Assembly (NCBI GenBank): GCA_963576725.1 | Contig: OY755240.1 | Coordinates: forward strand, 16,222,440 to 16,286,439 | DNA length: 64,000 bases | DNA from: Azorinus chamasolen | Taxonomy: Eukaryota > Mollusca > Bivalvia > Cardiida > Solecurtidae | Direction of reading: 5' to 3' | Shown: positions 30,901-40,219 of the stretch, piece after piece | How the letters are laid out: the number at the start of each line of letters is the position of its first letter | Numbering within the stretch: the first letter of the stretch is position 1 | Notes under the pieces: generated by a model | The model's database searches: none | What the model was told of the DNA's origin: nothing | What the model saw: the letters and a program-made list of their open reading frames with translations, nothing else | Position numbers and translations under genes: made by a program

Positions 30901-31179
30901 ATTTCCCTCATATTATTGCCTTTTCATGTATTTGCAAAGAGAGTAGACCCAGATCAAGCGGCTCATATAGGAGCCATCTGATCAGGGTCTGCTTTATTTG
31001 CTTGTGATATAATGTACATCTGATTATACAGATCATGTGAAAGCAATACATTGCATTTAAAGATTTACATTATAAATATTCAGGTTGTAAATATTCATAA
31101 TGTTGTTATTATTCATAAATATTCATAATGTTGTTATATAACTTATTCCTTTCATGAATGTTAAACAGGAAAAGGCTTA
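30898..31179 (+). mobile_element. T2 MITE with internal duplication
   Basis: CCCATTTCCCTCATATTATT, hairpin at 30935-31002. In the tail, AATATTCATAATGTTGTTAT occurs twice in tandem (about 31087-31136). Confidence 0.75.
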
Positions 31180-31544
31180 AGCTGTACAACCTATAGGAGA
31201 GCATATTTATAGTATTTCTAGCACAGTTTTGGAGCAGAAATAACAGTCTTAGTATTTCGGTATGCACTATTGTTGACAGATTCCAGTTGAATGATTTGAA
31301 AAAATTTATTGTTTGAATTTGAAATGCTTTGCAGACCATGTCATCTATATATTCTTCATTTTGGATTGCAATAAATGCAATAAATTTATCTATTGACAGA
31401 TATAACATTGTATTGTGTCTTTACTTGAAAATTCCAATAAAAGTAATATGAGTCTAAGCATTGAAAATCTTAACATTCCAATGAAATGCAAATTTACATA
31501 TTTTCCACAGTCATTTAATTCTCAGAATCAGTTTCCATCCTTCT
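31180..31544. other. Harbinger interior, unassigned
   Basis: AT-rich, no gene seen. Confidence 0.4.
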
Positions 31545-32222
31545 TTAGCTCACCAGAGCATTTTTGTGCTCAGGGTGAGCTTTTGTGATCACTTGATGTC
31601 CGTCGTCGTGCGTCGTCCGTCGTGCGTCGTCCGTCAACAATTTGAACCTTTAAAAATCTTCTCCTCTGAATTAGCTTGGAGTGCTGTGGCTTACAATTAT
31701 GTGGGGTAGAGTTAGTCATTTCTTAACCCTTTAGACCATGAATGAATATTCATGTAGGAGATAATGCCATCATGAATATTAATTAACATAATTTCTATTG
31801 TGGATGAATAAGCAAAAACTGTGACCTGATAAATACTAGAATCAGAACTATATCATGTCAGAAGCAAACAGAGCAGACCCTGATCAGCCAACTGATCTTG
31901 GTATACTCTGTTTGCCAAGGGGTTGAAAGGCCTATTTATGGAGGAAAGGGTGTTAACACCACCATTATTCTCCCTATAGAAACATGTAGTGAAAACTTTG
32001 AAAATCTTCTCCTGAAACTGGAAGGTATTCAGCTTTCATATGTGGCACACAGCATCATGTTCAGGTCCTCTACCAAAGTTATAAAAATTATGCCCCTGGG
32101 TTTAAAATTGACTCTGCCCAGGGCTGGCTAATTTTCTATAGAAACATGTAGTGAAAACTTTGAAAATCTTCTTCTCTGATTGTCTGGTGAGCGATATCAG
32201 GGCCTTTTAGGCCCTCTTGTTC
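31545..32222. mobile_element. Dispersed molluscan-type repeat, split by a T2
   Basis: It starts near TTTAGCTCACCAGAGCATTT with a small palindrome, followed by a CGTCGTCCGTCGTGCGTCGT tract. It contains AACTTTGAAAATCTTCT twice (about 31992 and 32155) and ends GTGAGCGATATCAGGGCC, a hairpin, and CCCTCTTGTT. I recall this as an abundant non-coding repeat of bivalve genomes; the short hairpin close to one end would suit a Helitron-like origin, but that is inference. Confidence 0.6.
31723..31956 (-). mobile_element. T2 MITE nested in the dispersed repeat
   Basis: TTAA at 31723-31726 and 31953-31956; CCCTTTAGACCATGAATGAA to GGAGGAAAGGGTG. The inner hairpin arms are mostly deleted (CTGATCAGCCAACTGATC). 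Confidence 0.8.
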
Positions 32223-32290
32223 TATGATTCATATCTCAGAAAAGGTTTGGAGAACTTCTATGATTTTCATGGAATAATAGGATTGTGGTC

Positions 32291-32509
32291 CTATATTGGC
32301 CTAACATTAAAAGATAAATAATTGTTGAAAAAATTACCTTCTGTATCCATCATACCAAGTCCAAGACCGGTGACGCTGGGCTTGCTGCTGGAGTTTGACA
32401 GCCAAAGTTTCTCAACCGCAGTTGGGGAGGGTGCCTTTGGTCCGCCACCGGTCTTCTTTGCCAAGTCTAGCTTCTGTTGACCTTTGTAAAGGAAAAGATT
32501 ACATAACAA
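32291..32509 (-). pseudogene. Second part of the Harbinger Myb/SANT-like gene
   Basis: The minus-strand frame includes KLDLAKKTGGGPKAPSPTAV and KPSVTGLGLGMMDTEGN. The KKTGGGP motif followed by a Pro-rich linker is a hallmark of the segment just after the Myb/SANT-like domain in Harbinger and related host proteins. A possible acceptor AAAG precedes GTCAACAGAAG, but joining it directly to the 33667 donor shifts the frame. A middle exon is therefore missing or the gene is broken. Confidence 0.65.
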
Positions 32510-32731
32510 ATGAATTATGCATCATCATCAAAGATGTTTGATAATATTCAGAAAATTTGTAATAATAATAATGAAAAAAACCACAATGAAAATCATTTAA
32601 AGGGGCATTTAAGGCATCAATAGTGGCGATATTCAAATACAGGTATGATACATGAGTATGAATTAAATCAATTAAGCAATTTCACCATTTCATTCATAAT
32701 AAAATTTGGGGGTGGATATCGGTATTTATAT

Positions 32732-33167
32732 TAGAGATGGAGAATCGGACCAAAATCATAATTGATTATCGAATTGAATCGAACCTTTATTATTGATTAA
32801 AAAATCGATAATTAATCAAAAAAACTTTCAGAGATTCTGTGCATGTGAAGCATGATGTAACAAGCTAATACCTAACTAAGCTTTTGTATCAACAAAACAG
32901 TATGCTGTGACCATTCATTAGAATCATATCGAAGAGACGATTTTAGTGAATGGTCACAGATTACAGCTCGGTAGAGGCTTATTATAAAGGTAAAATACTT
33001 CATACAGTTATAATAAATATTCCCATTAAAACGCCTACGAAAATTACTAATGCTGCTGTACGGATTATACAGTCAGTAATCGATTGTGGCAAAATTACTA
33101 TCAATAGTAAATAGAAAATACTTCTTCGATCAATCATCGATTATAACCGGTTATCAGAACAACACTA
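32732..33167. mobile_element. H2 non-autonomous hAT-like element
   Basis: Ends TAGAGATGGAGAATCGGACC and GGTTATCAGAACAACACTA. Flanking 8-bp sequences ATTTATAT (32724-32731) and ATTTTTAT (33168-33175) differ at one base, as expected for an old hAT duplication. Inside is an imperfect palindrome CTGTGACCATTCATTAGAAT to TTTTAGTGAATGGTCACAG around GAAGAGAC. Confidence 0.7.
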
Positions 33168-33228
33168 ATTTTTATTGAAATAAATAATAGGCCAATTATA
33201 CAATACATGTTTTGCTAAAATATTCAGT

Positions 33229-33423
33229 TTAAGCATTTCCATATAAACGCCTTTTATGCACTTGCAAACACAACAGACCCGAATCATATTTGATAGATCT
33301 GTTTCTTTACTTTCTTAAATGGCTATACAATGTCCCACCTCCCATATTTCATTAAATAATAATTTGTCTGAATATTCAGTAGGTAGAAAACTTGACGGAA
33401 ACTTAGAGCAGGGAACGGCTTAA
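33229..33423 (+). mobile_element. T1 MITE with half its hairpin deleted
   Basis: TTAA at 33229-33232 and 33420-33423. After GCAAACACAACAGACCCGAA the second arm is absent. The tail GAATATTCAGTAGGTAGAAA is T1. Confidence 0.8.
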
Positions 33424-33666
33424 TAATGGAGAAAATGAAAAAAAAAACCAACAGAATTGTCAAAGAGATAGTTTTAGTTCATACATGTAACGCTTATTAA
33501 ATATATACTGCTAGCTTCGTTCAAAGACAAATTAAATGTTTTTTAATGAATCTTCGTGTAGTAAATTAAATAGAGGTGAATAATAATACAAGGAATACGA
33601 AAAATGTGGAAATTCCTTATGCAATGATGATACGTTAAATAAAGCATTGATGAAAAAAACACTTAC

Positions 33667-33965
33667 GCATTCACTTTATCCAGTATTTGTTTCCACGCAT
33701 TTTCCTTGCTTGAGGCCGTAATGCCGCCAAACCCTGGTCCTTTGAATTTTCCGTTCAGAATGTGGTCATATTCTACCACATTCTGAACAAGGACCAGTGT
33801 CTCTTTCTCGTTGAACCGATGATCGTTTTTTACATCTTCCATTGTTTTTGTTTGTACGCAGACGACTGACAGATTGCGGGAACGAGCGCGAGACGTTAGA
33901 TTCTTACCTCCGATATTAAAAACTTCTATTTTTAGGCCGCTTACAACGTAAATAACTTTGCTCAA
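33667..33965 (-). CDS. Harbinger Myb/SANT-like protein, first exon
   Basis: The minus-strand frame begins MSKVIYVVSGLKIEVFNIGG and reaches FNEKETLVLVQNVVEYDHIL then NGKFKGPGFGGITASSKENA, W-K-Q-I-L-D-K-V-N. This is the first half of a Myb/SANT-like DNA-binding domain of the type in zeste-like regulators and in the second gene of Harbinger elements, where it helps move the transposase into the nucleus and bind element ends. The frame ends at a strong donor GC|GTAAGT (33666-33661), as these genes are usually spliced. It lies at the opposite end from the transposase and reads towards it. Whether it can still make protein is doubtful (see 32291-32509). Confidence 0.75.
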
Positions 33966-34416
33966 GTTTCGACTCGAATGAGACCGATCTCAAAATGAGA
34001 TGAGAAGCTTCGTGAAAGCCGATTTTTGAGAAATCTCAAGTGAGCAAGAGTTTGAGCATTTTCTTGAGTATGAGATTTTCTCAAAATGAGATCGTTTGTG
34101 AAAGCGGGGCCAGGTCTCGTTCTGATGATCGTTGTAGAGTCGTTTTACTGTATACATGTATTGCCCATGTTTCTATTCAATACCTAAGAATAATGTTTTC
34201 ATCAATTTGAATGTACATAGGTATGTCAATATTTTATTATTGTGAAATGTTTATAGTATACAAATCATATCAAATGTTAAAAATAAAACTTGTCTTTGCC
34301 CAATCGAAATTTCTTCTGTATTTCTGTTCAAAAGATTTGACACTATATTCTCTATATTATGGCGTAGTACTAAGGTGAACACACATGTATGCGTTTTTAA
34401 AGAGACACAGCCTTAC

Positions 34417-34475
34417 CCTCAGAGACACCTTTTATCGTGCACATCAAAAACAGGAGGACTCCTTCTTGGTCTATA
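34417..34475 (-). CDS. Exon 4 of the minus-strand gene
   Basis: A 59-nt exon on the minus strand: acceptor GCACACAG, donor GAGG|GTAAGG. It starts with one base (completing AGT with exon 3) and ends with one base (completing GAT with exon 5), giving IDQEGVLLFLMCTIKGVSE. Skipping it would break the frame between exons 3 and 5, so an exon of this phase is needed somewhere in the intron. Caution: the acceptor region GCACACAGTATAGACC is close to the T-family hairpin arm GCAAACAGAGTAGACC, so the site may derive from a MITE. Confidence 0.5.
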
Positions 34476-34580
34476 CTGTGTGCATATGTGCCTTTAGCAG
34501 TCCAGATAATTCTGTGTTAATGGGATTGAAGAAATATATGGATATGTTTAGACACCTTAGATAGTTTTACAAGCAGACTA

Positions 34581-34891
34581 TAGTTGAATTTTGATATCTC
34601 GAACTTCAAGGGGCCAAATACATTACATCGAAATAACAAATGTTTGAGTCATCTGTTTTCTAATCTCAACAATTCCTCAAGTTCGCAGCTTAATGCAAGT
34701 CTAAAGTAATGCTGAAAGCTCCTACAGGAGCTTTCAGCATTACTTTTGAACTGCATTAAGCTGTCCCATGTGCTTCTAATTTCTAAATATGCGTAGTGAT
34801 ACATTTTAGAACAATTCTGAACTGTAAATTGCGGAAGGACAGAACTTTTACTTCGAGTTATCCGATGTTCGAGTTATCCGATTTCTAATTG
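34581..34891. mobile_element. P3 MITE, full copy
   Basis: TA at 34579-34580 and 34892-34893. TAGTTGAATTTTGATATCTC to TTATCCGATTTCTAATTG. Core hairpin GCTTAATGCAAGTCTAAAGT to complement, centre GAAAGCTCCTACAGGAGCTTTC. Confidence 0.88.
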
Positions 34892-34904
34892 TATATGTTA
34901 ATTA

Positions 34905-35130
34905 GTTTGTTTTTTTATCGGGTTTTACGACGCTTTAACATTAATTCGGTCAAATCGCGACGTCCAGCTAATTACATTTGGAGGAAGACTCCAGAGGCTC
35001 TTCTGCGCACGGAACAAATTACATCGTTTCGTGCACCGAAGAACATCCGGGTAGAACCACCGACCTACCGCAAGCCAGCTGGAAGGTTATTCAAATGTCC
35101 AGACCGGGATTCGTATATCCTAATTAGATG
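34905..35130 (+). repeat. Possible SINE-type or exon-like dispersed repeat
   Basis: TCGGGTTTTACGACGCTTTA to ACCTACCGCAAGCCAGCTGG is GC-richer than its surroundings and stays open for 80 codons. It resembles, from memory, a bivalve dispersed repeat ending near GTAAGCCAGCTGG; this is not certain. I do not see splice sites that would make it an exon. Confidence 0.4.
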
Positions 35131-35169
35131 AACATGAGTATAGCTATTTGTCTATTTGACACCTTTGTC

Positions 35170-35595
35170 ATAGAGAGGTTGTTAAATGTCTTTGCTAACA
35201 GGGTAGACTCAGATCAGATGGCTCCTGTAGTAGCTGTCTAATCAATGTATGTTATGTTACAGTAACACCTCTCTATAACGGCCACTAAATTGTGTTAATT
35301 AGATGGTATTTAAGGCAGGTGGTTGCTTAAAGCAATGTGAAAGTAAAACAGAACGCTCCTATAGGAGCGCTCTGCTTTACTTTAACATTGCTTTAAGCAG
35401 CCACCTGTCTTTAATACAAAATACTTGATATAATTTAGTGGCCGTTATAGAGAGGTTTTATTGTATATGGAAATACAATGTATATAGGTATGACTACATT
35501 TCTATAATGACCAAATATCCTATTCATATAACAATTTATCTAATGTGTATGACGTCATTATTTCTGACATAAATATTCAAGAGGTAAAAGGTTAA
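35170..35595 (+). mobile_element. T2 MITE split by a nested P1
   Basis: The hairpin at about 35188-35250 is cut short by the P1 insertion. The tail resumes at 35466 and ends GAGGTAAAAGG-TTAA (35592-35595). Confidence 0.72.
35260..35463. mobile_element. P1 MITE nested in T2
   Basis: CAGTAACACCTCTCTATAAC to GAGAGGTTTTATTG, TA on both sides (35258-35259, 35464-35465). Core centre GAACGCTCCTATAGGAGCGCTC. Confidence 0.88.
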
Positions 35596-35965
35596 GCTAA
35601 CGTGAACATAAACTGTTCAATGATATAATCTATGACCGCCTCACTGCAGGGTGTAAGGAATGTCCCAACCCCCGCACAGTGGGTATGTGGAATAAAATTT
35701 TATTGCTCAATATCTTCTATAAAATGTTCTCCCTGTCCACTAATAGGTTATATGCAGACCCGCATGTACCATTTGTATGTGGGACACGAGTGTACTATAA
35801 TCTGTAAACAATATAGACCCAGATCAGTGGGTTGCCACAGGAGTCGCGTGAATATTGTTTGCATTGTTTTGATTCAAATTCTTCTCGTAAATAATACGTC
35901 TTGAACTCTTTTATTACACATTATTGGATCATTCCACTTCGAACATGTAACATTCAACGGTTTAA
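35592..35965 (+). mobile_element. T9 MITE with extra interior sequence
   Basis: TTAA at 35592-35595 and 35962-35965. Right part TTCGAACATGTAACATTCAA matches the T9 at 40220-40437. Hairpin remnant GTAAACAATATAGACCCAGA at 35805. About 150 bp near 35640-35790 are not in the other copies. Confidence 0.55.
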
Positions 35966-35991
35966 GAGACAAACAATTACCGATATTATTA

Positions 35992-36182
35992 CAGTAGAAC
36001 ATGTCTTAAGCGATTTTTAATTGATTGAGCGCAGAAATCTTAAAAAAAACCAAGTGGTTGCTTAATGCGGGTCAAAAGTAATGCAGAAAGCTCCTACTTT
36101 TGACCTGCATTAAGCTACTACCTGCCATGTACGGCCCATAATTAGACATCTTTGTGATGGTCGCTTTAGACCGGTTCTACTG
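35992..36182. mobile_element. P2 MITE, second hairpin arm shortened
   Basis: TA flanks. CAGTAGAACATGTCTTAAGC to GACCGGTTCTACTG. AAAGCTCCTACTTTTGACCT shows loss of one inner arm. Confidence 0.82.
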
Positions 36183-36504
36183 TACATGTATGCAATAAGA
36201 CGTATTATTTAATTGCTATCTTTCTGTAAGGTCACTTGACACCTCGCTCTGTGAGTGCTCCCCAAGTGTGTAAACTATTTATTGGGTCAAGAAACCTTTA
36301 AAGGCAAAACTCCTAAAAGCGACCACCTTCAATAGATGGTCACGTGATACGCAAGCCAAACTTGTTAAAGATAATATTATGGTCGCTAATTGAAATCTGA
36401 TAACATTGAAGCGCTTCACACATTCCCGCTGTGAGCGCTGTGCGGGTGGAACATTTAGCCTGCAGAACTAACCTTTGTTGGCATCGACTTAGTTGCCACA
36501 GTTT
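36183..36504. other. Unassigned
   Basis: Includes CCTAAAAGCGACCACCTTCA at about 36310, a P2-type fragment. Otherwise unique. Confidence 0.35.
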
Positions 36505-36650
36505 ATTAACCTTGCATTTCTACTTAACAACATGTTCAGAGTATCAAAGAGTTTGGATCCTGATGAGAAGTCGAGTTACTCGGCGTCTCATCTGGATCCA
36601 AACTGTTTGCATAATTAATCACGCATCCACCCGCAGCAGGCTAAAGAAGT
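36505..36650. mobile_element. T7 MITE, left end diverged
   Basis: Hairpin AGTTTGGATCCTGATGAGAA to CTCATCTGGATCCAAACTG around CGAGTTACTCGG; the right interior AATTAATCACGCATCCACCC parallels T7. Confidence 0.65.
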
Positions 36651-36830
36651 TTTAACTCTTACTGTGCGGGACACGAGTCGCTTATGCCCTTTACAAACAG
36701 TGTAGACCCAGATGAGAGGGCTCCTAGAGGATCCCTCTCATCAGAGTCTGCACTGTTTGTCATGTTACATTTTTATTTAGAAAATTCCTTAAATATTCAC
36801 AATAAGCCTGCCCTGTTTAAATTTTGGAAT
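36651..36830. mobile_element. T9-like MITE
   Basis: Hairpin TTTACAAACAGTGTAGACCC to GTCTGCACTGTTTGTCATG with stem tip GAGAGGGCTCCTAGAGGATC. Ends uncertain; TTTTAACTC at 36650 may be the left end. Confidence 0.65.
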
Positions 36831-37029
36831 AGTCCATTTGAAAATTCAGCGTTGTAAGAGTCAAGTACCGCACATTATCACGTGAAAATATCTGTGCCAT
36901 ACACTTACAATTTGACCAATTTTGTGGTAAAACTTTTTAAGCGGTTATTGTTCGCAGGAATGTAATTGGATTGAACAAATCATCCACTCTGTAAACAATC
37001 TAGATTCTATGTAGGTTAACCAAACTGGT

Positions 37030-37259
37030 TTAACTCATTCCCTCATAGTGACGCCTTTTGACGCCTCTGCAAAAGTCACCTGTTGAAACCATTGTGATAA
37101 ATAGAGCATTTGCTCCTATAGGAGCAAATGCTCTATTTATCACAATGGTTTCAAACTACAGAATTCTAAAATTGTCATTTTCTCTAGTTAATGATCCTTT
37201 TTGGTATTTTTTTTTCAAAGTGGTTGGATCTAATAATAGCCTATGAGGTAATGGTTTAA
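37030..37259 (+). mobile_element. T3 MITE, full copy
   Basis: TTAA at 37030-37033 and 37256-37259. Perfect hairpin arms GATAAATAGAGCATTTGCTC. It shares its right TTAA with the next element. Confidence 0.9.
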
Positions 37260-37900
37260 AACCATTTGCCTCATGAATAAATATGTAAAATAGCGAGTCT
37301 ATGAATAGTGATTTACTGAAATTGTATCATGACATACTAACATAAAACTTGTTTAATTAAGCATAGCAGATACTGACGGAATCATATTTATAGAATCTCA
37401 TACACATATAAGCAAACAGAGCAGAATCTGATCAGACGTTTTCCAGGCGCGGATTTAGAAGGGGGGTGGGGAGGGGGGGGGGAGAGAGCCGGCGTACGCC
37501 CCCTTAAAATGGCCAAACAAACTTTTTTGAATAAATGTATAAGATCTAGATCTAATAAAAATCAATAAAACAATGATTTAATCTTAGATTTTTCATGTAT
37601 TACAAACACACTATAGTGATTTTAATCAAACTTAAAAATCTACGCCCCCCCCCTTCCAAAAAATGTTTACGCCCCCTCTCCTGCTAATCTTAAATCCTGG
37701 ATCCGCACCTGGCTTCTTCAGAACACCCTGATCTGTGTTTACTCTGCAGTTTGGAAATACATAGAAAAGGCGTTTCTACAAAGGAAAATATTTCCTGTCA
37801 TAGTCAAAAACCCATGTGTTAATTTGTCATTGTAAACATTAGTCTAATTGACATTCATGATGTCGTTATTTGTTTATGAATATCAACGGAATCCACGTAC
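37256..37900 (-). mobile_element. T2 MITE split by a nested H3
   Basis: AACCATTTGCCTCATGAATA begins an inverted T2. The hairpin left arm ends GATCAGACGTTTT, then H3, and the right arm resumes at 37713 (CTTCAGAACACCCTGATC). Confidence 0.7.
37443..37712. mobile_element. H3 hAT-like element nested in a T2 hairpin
   Basis: The ends CAGGCGCGGATTTAGAAGG and CTTAAATCCTGGATCCGCACCTG-type (CCTGGATCCGCACCTG) are inverted repeats. Interior G-runs on one side and C-runs on the other (TACGCCCCC) extend the palindrome. A target duplication is not clean. Confidence 0.7.
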
Positions 37901-37944
37901 ATGTACTTATATGCAGGGACAGTGCTGCTTCTGATAATCACCCA

Positions 37945-37975
37945 CGCATAATGCGCATGCGCTTAGTATAAAAAG
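37945..37975. promoter_or_regulatory. NRF-1-like site next to a TATA-like box
   Basis: TGCGCATGCGC at about 37949-37959 is followed by TATAAAAAG at 37967-37975. The motif pair is suggestive, but no plausible transcript start or open frame follows on either strand. Confidence 0.25.
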
Positions 37976-37994
37976 CCATTCATTTATGGAACAT

Positions 37995-38163
37995 AATTAT
38001 GAGTCCTAAACAGCAGGTATTAGCTTAATGCAGTACAAAAGTAATGCAGAAAGTTCCTGTAGGAGCTTTCTGCATTACTTTTGCAATGCATTAGCTATCA
38101 ACTGACTTACATACCAATGATTATACCTCTTTTTGATGCCTGCTTCAAAAAGGTTCTGCTATG
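37995..38163. mobile_element. P2 MITE lacking left end
   Basis: Core TTAGCTTAATGCAGTACAAA to complement, centre AAAGTTCCTGTAGGAGCTTT; right end AAAAAGGTTCTGCTATGG decayed. Confidence 0.72.
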
Positions 38164-38219
38164 GTGTAGTCAAACTGAACTATTCTTCAATACCTAAATA
38201 GAAGTCGCGAACGCCCGTC

Positions 38220-38437
38220 TTAACCCATTCCCTCATATTGACGACTCTGTAAAATCACTTTGTGAAACCATTGTGATAAATAGAGCATTTGCTCCTATAG
38301 GAGCAAATGCTCTATTTATCACAATGGTTTCAAAAGTACACAATTTTAAAAACGTCCTTTTCTCTAGTTAATGCTCCTTTTCGGTAGATTTATTCAACGT
38401 GGTTGATCTAAAAATAGCCTATGAGGGAATGGGTTAA
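38220..38437 (+). mobile_element. T3 MITE, full copy
   Basis: TTAA at 38220-38223 and 38434-38437. Perfect hairpin at 38269-38332; right end ATGAGGGAATGGG. Confidence 0.9.
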
Positions 38438-39034
38438 CAGCAGATAGTGTCCGTGTTGATTGCACAGCAGTTGACTCGTGTCCAAACTGATATTTATTGA
38501 ATGGAAACTGAGATAAGTTCACCCTGTTTCGTACGTTACGATACGCTACGATATGTTGCGATATATCACCGTGATAACGATATCGTGTTTCACATGGTGT
38601 TATCGGAAACTAAACTATGCATATCAGTTTGAGGTGGGGGTACGTCTGAAAAAATATAATTGTAACGATTATATAATTTAATCACTAACATTTCTTCCAC
38701 TAGGTTTCATTCAAGATATCATATCATGCATAATCAGTCGCCTGTCGATCAATGAGAGTGCGCACCTGTGTCGTATTAAACAGCGATTAGCGAGGCAATG
38801 ATCATAGGTCTGGCTATTATACAAACAGTTGTGATAAAACCAATATAAAAACATCGATTCGTTCATTCAAGTGTCATACTTATCAAATTGACCCCTGACA
38901 ATGACTTTAAAAATACCTAACCATGACAATGTAGAGCTTTTCTCAAGTGATACCCTGAACTAGTGTAATCTTCCATAGTCCTGTTGTTGATTTCTCACAT
39001 CTTGTATCAACGGCATATATAAAGGTGTATACAG
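38438..39034. other. About 600 bp of unique sequence
   Basis: No repeat family is seen. Around 38530-38590 the words ACGTTACGATACGCTACGAT and ATGTTGCGATATATC make a short degenerate repeat. No exon with matching phase on the minus strand was found. Confidence 0.4.
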
Positions 39035-39275
39035 TCAACCCTTTCCTTCATATAAACGCATGTTTACGAATTTGCAAACAGAGTAGACCCAGATCAGACG
39101 GCTCCTTTAGGAGCCGTCTTATCAGGGTCTGCTCTGTTTACTAATGAAATTTGAATTATCTGTTGCTTTACTTTCTAAAATGGCTACAATTGTCCACATT
39201 TATTTCGTTATTCGTGTCCATGAATGTACGGTAGGTAATGAAGTTTGGAATAAACACAGAATAGGGAAAGGGTCA
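39035..39275 (+). mobile_element. T1 MITE flanked by TCAA instead of TTAA
   Basis: TCAA at 39035-39038 and 39272-39275, with intact ends CCCTTTCCTTC and ATAGGGAAAGGG. Hairpin at 39073-39141. Confidence 0.88.
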
Positions 39276-39299
39276 AACACCTCTAATGCAAACACCAAA

Positions 39300-39410
39300 C
39301 AGAGATTTAATTCTGTGTCTTAAAGTCAATTGGTAGCTCAATGCAGGATGAACGTATTGCCGAAAGTTCCTGTGTGAGCTTTCTGCATTACCTTCCTTCT
39401 GCATGAACTA
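39300..39410. mobile_element. P2/P4 core remnant
   Basis: TGGTAGCTCAATGCAGGATG and GAGCTTTCTGCATTACCTTC without outer ends. Confidence 0.55.
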
Positions 39411-39411
39411 T

Positions 39412-39591
39412 TTCCTTGTTGCATATTCATGTAACATAATGACGTCATGAATATTAATAAGATTATTTTTTCTAATGGCATATGGGCACAGTATATTTTG
39501 GATCAGGCAGAAACTGTAGAATCATATCTATACATGTACAATGGCATAAACAAACAGAGCATACCCTGATCAGACAGCTCCTATAGGAACC
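39412..39591 (-). mobile_element. T2 MITE truncated in the hairpin
   Basis: TTTCCTTGTTGCATATTCAT to CTCCTATAGGAACCG; the next element begins right there. Confidence 0.7.
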
Positions 39592-39784
39592 GTAAGCCTT
39601 TACTCCATACATGTGCACTTTAACATCTTGCAAACAGAGTTGACATAAAACGACCCCTGTAGGAATCGTCTAACCAGGGTCTGCTCTGTTTGCTAACGGA
39701 ACAATGTAGATCTAATTCTACGATTTGTGCCATTGTCAACATTTCCTGTTTTCAAATTCCATTATAGAATGCAGGTACAGTTAG
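39588..39784 (+). mobile_element. T2 MITE
   Basis: GTAAGCCTTTACTCCATACA, eroded hairpin at 39628-39700, tail shortened before TTAG of the next T3. Confidence 0.65.
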
Positions 39785-40010
39785 CCCATTCCCTCATAGG
39801 CTATTTTTAGATCCAACCACATTGAATGAACCTACCGAAAAGGAGCATTAACTAGAGAAAAGGAAAATGTTAGAATTGTGTAGTATAAAACCATTGTGAC
39901 AAATAGAGCATTTGCTCCTATAGGAGCAAATGCTCTATTTATCACAATGGTTTCAATAGTTGATTTTTACAGAGGCGGAGAAAGGCATTTTTATGGAGGA
40001 AAGGGTTTAA
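39781..40010 (-). mobile_element. T3 core with T2-type right end
   Basis: TTAG at 39781-39784, TTAA at 40007-40010. Left end CCCATTCCCTCATAGGCTAT (T3); right end GGCATTTTTATGGAGGAAAG (T2). Perfect hairpin. Confidence 0.85.
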
Positions 40011-40140
40011 CCCCTCTAAACCGGCATTATAGTAGAGAAGCATTTCATTCTACCTTCCATAGTTCATTATAATTATTTTGTCTATGAATATTCAGTAGTT
40101 TTTGAAATTTGAAATAAACATAGGACAGGGAAAGGGTTAA
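40007..40140 (+). mobile_element. T1 MITE right part
   Basis: It shares TTAA 40007-40010 with the previous element. The hairpin is absent. TACCTTCCATAGTTCATTAT to GACAGGGAAAGGG-TTAA. Confidence 0.75.
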
Positions 40141-40219
40141 AACGTCTAGCGACATGTTGGAACACTTTATAGACTGATACATTAAAGAAAAACACTTGAC
40201 TCCGGATTTATAAATCAGC

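Larger units (their letters stand above)
28953..34111. mobile_element. PIF/Harbinger transposon with nested insertions
   Basis: Terminal inverted repeats GGCCCCGCTTTCACAAT at 28953 and ATTTGTGAAAGCGGGGCC-like (GTTTGTGAAAGCGGGGCC) ending at 34111. Both ends continue for more than 100 bp with repeated GAGAT/TCTCA words, for example TTGCTCACTTGAGATGAGCA on the left. The two genes typical of the superfamily face each other: transposase on plus at 29141 and a Myb/SANT-like protein on minus at 33965. No catalytic DDE exon could be found between 29573 and 32290, so the copy seems defective. A clean 3-bp target duplication is not evident: the flanks read ...CAGAACCT and AGGTCTCG. Nested inside are T-family MITEs, a molluscan dispersed repeat and an H2 element. 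Confidence 0.85.
28825..34150. mobile_element. P2 MITE split by the Harbinger element
   Basis: The left part (28825-28952) carries ACAGTAATGCAGAAAGTTTA, GAGCTTTCTGCGCAACTTTA and CTACCATCTTACCTAAAGAC. The right end (34112-34150) reads AGAGTCGTTTTACTGTA. Together they make one P2 copy cut by a 5.16-kb insertion. Confidence 0.65.

Noticed and set aside
34889..35131. 80-codon open frame as a protein-coding gene
   Set aside because: Looks like part of a dispersed repeat; no splice sites or recognisable domain. Kept as a repeat with low confidence.
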